Source: Raffaelea ambrosiae
Lineage: Eukaryota; Ascomycota; Sordariomycetes; Ophiostomatales; Ophiostomataceae
NCBI GenBank assembly: GCA_002778195.1
Contig: PCDI01000004.1
Span: forward strand, 1,248,733-1,312,732
Direction: 5' to 3'
DNA: 64,000 bases
The position numbers were made by a program, and so were the translations under genes. Of the stretch, positions 36,301 to 45,100 are shown one piece after another. The notes under the pieces were generated by a model. That model was not told where the DNA came from and made no database searches. It worked only from the letters and a program-made list of their open reading frames with translations. Each line of letters starts with the position of its first letter. The stretch's first letter is position 1.

Positions 36301-36588
36301 TCCGCTTGTCAACCAGAGGGGAAAAGAGGCAAAGTGTCGTCCCGCCCCCCCTCCACTTTCCATAGTGTCGTATGCTGTACGTATGCTGCAGTGTAGCAGT
36401 AGTGGCAGCCGCAGCAGTAGTAGTTGTTGTAGGAGTGTGTCATGTCGGCAATGCAGTGTCGTGTGCCAAATCCGGCTCATTTTTTCTCGGCCGGGTGTAT
36501 TTCTGTGGATCTCCTTGTTCCATTTCCGTTCAGCGGTTTGCTGCTTCTTCACTCCGCCTCTTGCATTCTCTTCTTCTTTTGCTTTTCT
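30309..36588. other. 6.3-kb intergenic region, no gene recognised
   Basis: This is the longest gene-free stretch in the window. Frames on both strands (for example 32629-33390 minus and 35056-35796 minus) show no domain, signal or splice pattern I can support. It contains several short tandem tracts (32148-32193 CA-rich; about 32672-32702 ACAACAGA; 32749-32780 CACCGTCCCTG; 32898-32927 GGGTGCCTTTAC; 33538-33575 GGAACCACA), a 17-bp palindrome (31057-31073) and TACTATGTAC at 31944. The stretch next to 30309 is the promoter and leader of the acetyl-CoA synthetase gene. Confidence 0.55.
31057..31073. repeat. Perfect 7-bp inverted repeat with 3-bp spacer
   Basis: CATGTAC-GGA-GTACATG is an exact palindrome around a GGA centre. 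A shorter version with the same core, CTAC-GGA-GTAG, lies at 59616-59626. It could be a dimeric-factor binding site or part of a dispersed intergenic word; no role is shown. Confidence 0.7.
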
Positions 36589-37863
36589 TCACATTTCCAT
36601 GCTCATGAGGTACATCTCGAATATCCGCATAAACTTGGCCACAAACGCCTCCAGGTGAAAAATCACCTTGGTGCCTGTCTTAATCCGGTGCTCGTAGAAT
36701 GCCGACCACCGGATCACCTCCGGCTTCAGCTCGTCGTCGATCAAAGCCACCAGCTTGAATGTGAGCGTCCGCAGGATCGTCGTCGGCGGGATGCAGTGTG
36801 TCAGCAGGTCGTACATCTTGGCCCGTACCTGCAAGATGCGTGCAGGTGTATGCTCGTCCATTATCTCCTTGGCAATGTGGCTGATCAGAGCCTCCCAGTC
36901 GGGTGGCGGGATCGGGGTGTTGTCTGCTACCTTCTCACTGTGGCGGAGGGTAGGAGGTTAGCATGTGTACGCTGGTTTTCTAAGGCCCAGAAAGAGGGGT
37001 GGAAAAGTATTTTTCCCGCCTGGTAACTCACTTTTGGGCGTGCACGGCCTCGTACATGAGCAGCGCCCGCCGCAAATTCCGCCCGCTGTCCGCAGCAATG
37101 CGTTTCTGCAGCGCCGGCACCGAGGGCCACCCTTCGCGCTGCGCCGCTGCCGCCAGCACCGTGCAGATCTCGTCGTGCGTGGGCGCGGCCACGCGGACGA
37201 GCAGCGTCCGCGACCGGATGGGCGCGATAATGTTGGCGGTCGAGGTGGCGAGCAGGATGAGGCGCAGGTTGGGCGAGTACTTTTCCATGGTGCGGCGGAG
37301 GGCGGCCTGGGCGTCGCGCGTCAAGTGGTCGGCCTCGTTGATAACCACCACCTTGAACCGCTGGCGGGCAGCCTGGTCGACCTGCTGCGTCTGCGCGACT
37401 TCCTTGAGCAGGTCCTGCACCACGACACGGTCGTAGTTGCCCACGTCCGAGGGCGTGATCTCGAGGTGGTACACCGACGCCACAATGTTGAACTCGAGCT
37501 TGCGGTTCGACGACGTCTGGAACACGCGGGCATCAATCTTGATCTTCTCCACACCGGGACCGTATAGCTCCTTGAGCGTCGCCACGATGCGTGTCTTCTT
37601 GCCTGCGCCAGATGGGCCGTACACGAGCAGATGGGGGAAGTCACCGCTTTGGGCCTGATGATCAAGGACAAACGGAAGTCAGCCCCAAAGTTGATCCAGC
37701 AAACTTTGCATTACGAGACATAACCGAACGAGTGAATGAACAACGTTGGCCCAGATCTCTCTCTCTTTTCACGTACCAGTGACCGTAACCGGTCTGTGAG
37801 CTCTGGGTGGTAGGTGAGCGTGTCCAGCGACCTTGGCCGGTGCTTGTCGACGATGAGCGCCAT
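36589..37863 (-). CDS. Replication factor C small subunit (yeast Rfc5 / human RFC3 type)
   Basis: A subunit of the RFC clamp loader, the nuclear AAA+ complex that opens and loads PCNA during DNA replication and repair. Three exons (37863-37777, 37654-37032, 36937-36589) encode 352 residues, the usual size. The protein begins MALIVDKHRPRSLDTLTYHP, the RFC box II-type start. The Walker A loop is GPSGAGKKT (residues 42-50), with the double Lys typical of this subunit. The Walker B-like segment VVVINEADHL (about 132-140) has Asn-Glu in place of Asp-Glu, as expected for the subunit with weak or no ATPase activity. The arginine-finger region reads SRTLLVRV rather than the SRC of the other small subunits. 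The C-terminal collar domain is present (PPDWEALISHIAKEI onward). The ATG lies 521 bp from the divergent RPL3 start. Subunit identity rests on Walker and box features and is firm. Confidence 0.93.
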
Positions 37864-38384
37864 TGTGATGGTAGATATGACCCTAGAGGACGGAAGCACA
37901 GAAAAACAAGCAGAGAACAAAAGCAAAACAAAAAACAGACGGGGGTAAAAACAAAACCAGGCGACCTTGCCAAAAAAAAATAAAAGGCTGAGATTCAAGT
38001 GGTCGTTGCGTCGAAAGGTGGCTATCCAAGGATCCTCCAGGGACGCGTCGCGGTGGGCATTTTTTTCCATTAACGCGGTGCTGGCCCGTGCTCAAAGAGG
38101 GTGGTCACGTTCTGATAACGATAAGAAGGCCAGGTCAAGTTACATAAGCATGAAGATTTTGGCCGGACCCATTCACCCACAAATCCAGCCCCTCTGTACA
38201 CGTGATCGAATTAGGGTAAGATTTCCTCTCTACACAGAAAAAGTTTCGCTAGTGGGCGAGGGCTATCTTTTTTTCCCTCCTCTATTTTGGGCCGGTGGTC
38301 GGTTTTTTTTTTCTCTTCCTTCTTCCCCGAACGACAAGAGACATATCGACAACCCTCGACATCACCTCGACACCCACACTCACA
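37864..38384. promoter_or_regulatory. Divergent promoter between RFC subunit and RPL3 genes
   Basis: 521 bp separate two start codons that face away from each other. It contains poly-A near 37972-37984, a T-rich run near 38308-38317, and CT-rich sequence just before the RPL3 leader. The E-box and telobox motifs described separately lie nearer RPL3. Shared control is possible but not shown. Confidence 0.6.
38199..38217. promoter_or_regulatory. CACGTG box plus telobox upstream of RPL3
   Basis: CACGTG (38199-38204) and TTAGGGT (38211-38217, complement ACCCTAA) lie about 170-185 bp upstream of the RPL3 start. Cbf1-type CACGTG sites and Tbf1-type teloboxes are known promoter elements of ribosomal protein genes in several ascomycetes. 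The motifs are seen directly; their use here is inferred. Confidence 0.5.
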
Positions 38385-40119
38385 ATGTGAGTTTCCTTTG
38401 ACGATTGACGATTGGAGTCAATCATGTCTCGCTGTCATTGCGCATTTCTTTACTGACAATCAACAGGTCTCACCGCAAGTACGAAGCTCCTCGTCACGGT
38501 TCGCTGGCCTACCTTCCTCGGTACGAAATTCCCTCCTCGAAAAAAAAAACTTCAACGACAACCTCTTCGAATGCTCTCCGAAACGATTCGATTGGCAAAT
38601 GAGGAGATGGATGAACTAACAATATCTGCAGGAAGCGGAGTGCCTCCCACCGTGGCCGCGTCAAGTCGTAAGTGATTGCTGAAGGGGTGGAAAACCCTTC
38701 AAAAAAAATTTAGCTGGGAAAAAAAAAGAAGAAGATGCGATCGTAACAAGGAAGGACAACGAGGCTAACTGGTCGAAAAAGTTTCCCCAAGGATGACCCG
38801 AAGAAGCCGGTTCACCTGACTGCCGCCCTCGGCTACAAGGCCGGCATGACCACGATCGTCCGCGACCTCGACCGCCCGGGTGCCAAGTCGCACAAGAAGG
38901 AAGTGGTGGAAGCTGTGACAGTGATTGATACACCTCCGGTGCGTACGACGCAGCCCGCTTGGAGACAAGAGGCGGCCACGATCGGTCGGGTGTTGTTGTT
39001 GCTGCGGTTGGTCTGAATCAAAACCACACCAAGATGGCAGCAGCATCAACACCTATAGGGCCGGTCGTGTGCTTCTTTTCTTGGCTTGCCAATGGCTAAC
39101 ATCTCATTTTTGTGAAATAGATGATCGTCGTGGGCCTGGTTGGCTACATTGAGACCCCGCGCGGCCTGCGCTCGCTCACCACCGTCTGGGCTGAGCATCT
39201 CAGCGACGAGGTGAAGCGCCGGTTCTACAAGAACTGGTACAAGAGCAAGAAGAAGGCCTTCACCAAGTACGCCAAGAAGCACTCGGAGAACAAGGGCACC
39301 TCGATTGTCCGCGAGCTCGAGCGCATCAAGAAGTACTGCACGGTCGTCCGTGTGCTGGCCCACACCCAGATCCGCAAGACGCCGCTCAAGCAGAAGAAGG
39401 CCCACCTGATGGAGATCCAGGTCAACGGCGGCTCCGTTGCCGACAAGGTCGAGTTCGGCCACGGCCTGTTCGAGAAGCCGGTCTCGATCGACACCATCTT
39501 CGAGCAGGACGAGGTCATCGACGTCATTGCCGTCACCAAGGGCCACGGCTTCGTCGGCGTCACCGCCCGCTGGGGCACCAAGAAGCTGCCGCGCAAGACC
39601 CACAAGGGTCTGCGCAAGGTTGCCTGTATCGGTGCCTGGCATCCGGCCCACGTCCAGTGGACCGTCGCCCGTGCCGGTCAGAACGGTTACCACCACCGTA
39701 CCTCGGTCAACCACAAGGTCTACCGGGTTGGCAAGGGCGGTGCTGATGACAACGCCTCGACCGCCATCGACGTCACCAAGAAGACCATCACTCCGTATGT
39801 GCACTCCCCCGTTTCTCTGGTTTGCATTGCATGTTTCTGTTGTACGTACTAACCTCCCCGCTACAGCCTGGGTGGCTTCGTCCGCTACGGTGAGGTCAAC
39901 AACGACTTCGTCATGGTCAAGGGCTCGATCCCCGGTGTCAAGAAGCGGGTGGTCACCCTCCGCAAGTCGCTGTTCACCCACACCTCCCGCAAGGCTCTGG
40001 AGAAGGTCCAGCTCAAGTGGATCGACACCTCGTCCGAGTTCGGTCACGGTGCTTTCCAGACCCCGGCCGAGAAGGCCCAGTTCCAGGGCACCCTCAAGAA
40101 GGACCTTGCTCCCCAATAA
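38385..40119 (+). CDS. rpl3: 60S ribosomal protein L3 (uL3)
   Basis: A large-subunit protein near the peptidyl-transferase centre. Six exons (38385-38386, 38467-38520, 38632-38667, 38782-38938, 39121-39794, 39867-40119) encode 391 residues, the normal length. Exon 1 contributes only the bases AT of the initiator: a GTGAGT donor begins at 38387 and the G is supplied by exon 2 after CAACAG. Without this split the annotated start would be lost or misplaced. The protein reads MSHRKYEAPRHGSLAYLPRK and continues with strongly conserved uL3 blocks: GHGFVGVTARWGTKKLPRKT, ACIGAWHPAHVQWTVARAGQ and GYHHRTSVNHKVYR. It ends TLKKDLAPQ. Introns are 80, 111, 114, 182 and 72 nt. A concentration of small exons at the 5' end is common in fungal ribosomal protein genes. 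High expression is expected, and the preference for C-ending codons in exon 5 agrees. Confidence 0.96.
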
Positions 40120-41136
40120 ATCATGGGCGGCAGCAGGCGTGTCTAGGAAGGCTCGGGGCAGGAGAAGTGTATCCGTTAATGCAGTGTTCTCCCGGTGTGA
40201 CAAAGTATGGGAGTGCCAAAAAAGCATCAAAAATCAAGAGCGGGAGTGGATGGGAAAAAATCTGGGATTTGTTCATTTTTGGTCTTTTTTTTTTTCTACG
40301 AGTTTCTGTTGTGTTGCTGTTGTTGTCTGGGACGTGGTGTCCTTTACAGACGGGGACTTTTCACCTGTGCTCCTCCCAAGAGAGAGACCTATTCTGGGAA
40401 CAGGTAAACAAAAAGAGAATATCCAAATAAAAAACCGTAAAAGATTACGTTCCCCCCCCCCCCCTCCCCCTCCCCCCATCTAGCAGGAACTGCGATGTGA
40501 ATGAAGTGTGAAGCAACTACAATATGCAAGGACAAACAATCTGCAAGTCGGATTTGGATGCCTGGCTGGCCATGAGTGGCAGAGAGCCAACTATGAGCAC
40601 AGTACACTAGTTGGTTGGGAAGGGACGGCTTGAAAAAGAAAGTCGTTGCGTCATGGGCTGCCGTCCATTTTTGCCCAAATGTTGGCTTGCCCCGCCACCA
40701 CCCAACCGGCGACAGCTGGGGGTTGACTAGCTGAAAAGAGGGTCCCGACCCAGGCAGCTGCTGTCCCACGTTGGTTTGTTCGACGACAGCTTTGGGGTTT
40801 TCTGTTTCCTACATTTCGGCATTCAGACATTCGACAGCAAGAAGACCGAACACCCGTTTTCTCACACGCAAAAAAAAAAAAAAAAGATTTGCAAAGCTGG
40901 CTTCCGCTGCCAGACTCGCCGTTGCTCGCTCATCCATAGAGCACTTTGGCCAACAACAACGACAGCGACAACAACAGCTTCGCTTCATCAGACATCCATC
41001 GTCCACGGCAGCGCTTCTTCTTCCTGTGCAGCAGCGAATTGTTCGGCAACATCGTCCTCGATTCCAGGCAGCCACCATTCTCCTTCTTCCTCGTCGTCGT
41101 CAACAGGCCGTTCACAGCACAGCCGCGCGCAGCAAG
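40120..41136. other. Spacer between RPL3 and the 158-aa gene
   Basis: This tandem-orientation spacer holds the RPL3 3' untranslated region (T-rich near 40285-40300), a C-rich run near 40453-40478 and, from about 40860, an A-run and CAA/CAG-rich sequence likely to be the 5' leader of the next gene. Open frames here extend only because the leader lacks stops; there is no separate gene. Confidence 0.55.
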
Positions 41137-41696
41137 ATGGCCTCCGACGACGCCTACGCCGCCTTCCTCGAAAAGGCCAACCAGGACCCCAGCGAGGGCT
41201 ACAGCAAGCCGGCCGCCACGTCTTCCTCCAAAAAGGCCGCGGCCACATCCGAGAACGTCCCCGAGGTTCTGGTCGAGGCCACCAAGGATGCGTTCTACGT
41301 CAGCGACAGCGACGAGCCGTTTGAGGCCGTCGCCCTTGCCAGCAAGGACATGCCAGACGAGAGTGAGTTGTCTTGTTTTCTGTCTTGTTCACTTCTTCTT
41401 GTCTTCTCTTCGTTTAGTCTGTTTCTTTGTCTCTTAACATTTCAGAAACGTTCCCTCAACTGGCCGGCATCGATTCCGTCGACGAGGTCACCATCCTCGA
41501 CCCCATCGACTGGGACCGGCAGGGTCAGTACAAGGCCCTGCTGGACGCCGTGCGCAAGGCCGGCAAGGGAAGCGATGTGCGGGTGTACCGGGTGGCGCTC
41601 AAGGGCGGCACGCGGCTGGAGTACTGGCTGGTGACGCTGTCGGACGAGGGCGAGAGCCGGCTGGTGGGCGTCAAAGCCAAGGCGGTGGAGAGCTAG
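41137..41696 (+). CDS. Small acidic protein of unknown function
   Basis: I do not recognise a named family. Two exons (41137-41362 and 41446-41696) encode 158 residues. The 83-nt intron has GTGAGT and TTTCAG and is phase 1. The N-terminal 40 residues are Ala/Ser/Lys-rich and look disordered. The rest has the character of a compact alpha/beta domain: VLVEATKDAFYVSDSDEPFE, then LDPIDWDRQGQYKALLDAVR, then VRVYRVALKGGTRLEYWLV ending in a basic strand. There is no signal peptide, membrane segment or obvious metal-binding set, so a cytosolic or nuclear protein is likely. The ATG context (AGCAAGATGG) is good and is preceded by a CAA/CAG-rich leader. Coding character and intron consistency make it a real gene; function is open. 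Confidence 0.8.
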
Positions 41697-42195
41697 AGGG
41701 GTAGCAAAGGGAGAGAAAAAGACGAAGACGAAACGGCATGGATTTTAAATATTTCTTTCCAATTACTTTATCATTTGGTGCATTTTATTAGGTGGTGGGA
41801 AGAAGGAAATAAGGACAACGAACTGGGATGAACATAGGTTACGAAGTTTTCTGATTGAACGAGAACGAGAACGAGACACAATACCAAATATTATCTCTAT
41901 GCATTCCTTCTGGGGGGCATATACGACGAAAAGGAGCTTTACGACTGGTCTCGATCCAAGTTAAAAAAGAAACAGACATTATATTCTAATTTTTTCTTGC
42001 GTTATGTAAAAGCGTCCAAAACCGTTCGGCCCCGAAATAAAATATGTACAGAAAGAAAGGTATGTAGATACACAAGGAAAGATAATAGAGAATGGAAGTA
42101 TTTCGTTTACTCGACTCTACTTTGAGAGGATTTGTTTTATTTACTCGAAGTTCCGGCTATTAACAGCTCCTCAAGAGTGAAAAAAATCTCTCTCC
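41697..42195. other. Convergent spacer, 3' untranslated sequence
   Basis: An AT-rich stretch of 499 bp between the stops of the 158-aa gene (+) and the subtilase (-). No frame or RNA feature is supported; it probably carries both polyadenylation regions. Confidence 0.6.
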
Positions 42196-45100
42196 TTAGA
42201 AGAACAGAGCAAGAACGGCGGCCAGGACGGCGCTGCCCGCCATGGTCGACATACGACCGGCACCAGCCGTGACAACCGTCGACGGTGAAGTGGTGGTGGC
42301 CGTGGAGCCCGTGGATGGGTTGCCGGTACCGGCACCAGAAGCTGGGCTCGAGGCAGGAGTGGAGCCGGAACCAGTGGTCGGGCTCGGGCTGGACTCAGGA
42401 TTGGAGCCAGTGCTGCCAGCCGGGGTGGTTGCAGCAGCAGCAGGGGCGGAGGTAGCCGTCTCCGCAGTCTGCTCAGCCGTGGTCTTGGCCAGAGTCTCGA
42501 CAGGGGTCTCGACCAGCGTTTCAGCTGGCGAGGACGGTTTGCTGCCGGTGCCAGTACCACCGGCAGCCGGGCTGCTGTTCTCAGGGACCGCGGGAGTCGT
42601 TGCCGACACGGCAGGCTCCACTGGCAGGGTCACCAGAGTAGAGGCGCCCGGGAAGGCAGCACCGGAGCTGTCGTACGGCAGGGTCACAGTCGACGTCCCC
42701 TTGGCTGTTGTCGTGGTCTTGCCCTTGCCTGAAGACGGCTTGGTCGTCTCAGCGGTCGTCAACTTGGTCGTCTCAGCGGTCACCGGCTTGGTCTCAGGGG
42801 CCGTAGGCTTGGTCGTCTTGGCCGTTGCGGGCTTGGTTGTCTTGGCTGTTGCTGTTGCCGACGACTCGGTCACAGGGCACACGGTGGTACTCACGGCAAT
42901 GGTCTGAGTGGTCACCACGGTGGACTCGGCCGGGCAGTTGGTCACCGTCGGCGCACAAGACGTGATGGTGACGATGTTGGTCGAGTAAATGGTTGATGTG
43001 GTGTACTGCTTCTTGGTCGTGGTGGTGTGGCCACCCGATTCGCCTCCACCACCATGGCCACCAGTCTTGGTGGTCGATGCCGCCGTCTCCGTCACCGGAC
43101 AGATAGTCGTGCTGATGGGGACAACCACGGTCGTCACAACCGTGGAGTGGGCGGGACAGCTCGTGAAAGTCGGGGCGCAGGATGTAATGGTGATGATATC
43201 CGTGGAGTAGATGGTTGACGTCGTGTACTCCTGTGATGACGAAGACGGACCGCTGGAGGCGATATCACTGGAGATGGGGCTTGTGGGCACAGAGCTGCTC
43301 GAAGACTGTGTTGTGCTGAGTGCTTCCGAGGAGGACACACCCGAGGAGACACTTGAAGGGACGCCTGACGAAGCATTTGGCGACGAACTTGACGAAACGG
43401 TGGTCGACACCCCGCCAGAAGAGGTCGAGGAAGCAGTAGACGATACGACGCTCGAGCTCGGGTTAGCGGAAGATGCACCACTCAACGAGGGGACACTGGA
43501 AGACACGCCGCTCGAGCTCGCACTCAACGAGACAGTAGAGGAGACCTCAGTAGAGGAGACTGTGGTCGAAGAGGCAGTGCTCGAGGCGCCAGCGACACCC
43601 GACGAAGCACTTGACGAAACGGTTGAGGAGATGCCCGCCGAGGAGGCTGCCGAGGACGCAGAAGACGATACGACGCTCGAGCTTGGGTTAGTGGAGGATG
43701 CGCCGCTCGACGAGGGGACACTGGAAGAGGACACGCCGCTCGAGCTTGCAGTTGACGAGGCAGTAGAGGAGATTTCAGTGGAAGAGGCTGTGGTCGAAGA
43801 CGCTGTGCTGGAAACACCAGAGGAATACTCGGTTGAAGAGGCCGTGCTCGAGGCACCAGAAGAGACGCTCGGAGATGGAACGGCTGACGAGGAGACAACC
43901 GAAGACGAGGTGGACGAGGCAGTGGACGAAGCGCTGCCTGAAGATGACACAACCGAAGAGGAGGACACGCCGCTCGAGGATGGGACCACGGAGGATGAGA
44001 TCGCCGATGAGCTCGAAGAAGGAACCACAGACGAGGAAGACACCACGGAGGAGACACCGCTGGACGAGGGAACAACCGAAGACGCAGAGGATGACCCGAC
44101 AGTCGAGGACGCCGTCGATGAGACCTCGGTTGAAGATGCAGACGATGCCGATGACGCCGACGATGCCGACGAAACGGACGACACAGACGACACAGACGAC
44201 GCAGACGATGCAGAATACGATGCTGAGGAAGTGATCATCGAGGAAACGGCCGTCGAGGAGACATTGGCCGAGGAGATCACGGACGAAGAGATTGTGGAGG
44301 GTGCAATGCTAGACGACGACGAGATGCCCGATGAAGACGCGGTTGACGAGATGGTTGACGACACGTTGGAGACAAACGAGGACGGGAAGCTGCTGCTGCT
44401 GCTGGACGAAGACGGAACATACGATGACGACGAAGAAAACACGGTCGTCGACGGGAACGCACTCGAGCTAACGTTGGAGGGGAAAATCGACGAGGATGAG
44501 GCAATGCTCGACGACGGGACGGTCGACGACGGGAACACACTCGAGCTGACGTTGGAGGGGAACATTGACGAGGTGGTGATGGAGGCGGTCGACGAGGCGA
44601 GGCTCGACGACGGAATAGTCGACGGCGGCACGGAGGTCGCATAGGACGACGACGACGACGACGACACCGTCGTCACCGGGCAGTTGGGATCCTCGTACGG
44701 CTGGACCACCAGGCGAATGGCCGTGCAGCCGTCAAGCACGGAGACGCCGTGGCGGATGACGGCCGCGTCCGAGTCGCAGACGTAGAACAGGTGCTTGAGG
44801 CCGGACGAGCAGGTGTACTCGCCGGTGGCGGCGTCGAGCACGCAGTCGGGAATCGACCATGCCGAGCCGTTGCGCGAGAGCGGGTACATGTAGACCAGAC
44901 TGTTGGTGTTGGTGTGGACCATCGTGTAGGCCTGGGCGTAGGTGCCGGTGGCGGTCATCAGCACGGAGCCGTTGATCAGCTGCCACGCGAGGTCGGTCTG
45001 GCTGTCGGTGAGGTCGATCGACAGGAAATCCGAGTACATGTACAGGTCGTGGCCGGCCGTGTCGTCGCCGACGTAGGCCGTGACGGTCACCGGCTCGCCC

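Noticed and set aside
38387..39120. Possible intronic snoRNA in RPL3 introns 1-4
   Set aside because: I looked for box C (RTGATGA) with box D (CTGA) pairs. Only isolated CTGA words were found, without a partner C box and terminal stem.
39046..40230. Minus-strand frame of 394 codons
   Set aside because: Antisense of RPL3 exons 5-6 and crossing its intron; the sense protein is unmistakable.
43211..44644. Plus-strand open frame of 477 codons, extremely rich in Asp and Glu
   Set aside because: It is the exact complement of the Ser-rich stalk of the subtilase. Ser codon choice on the minus strand leaves the other strand without stops and gives GAN codons; there is no start context, intron or family.
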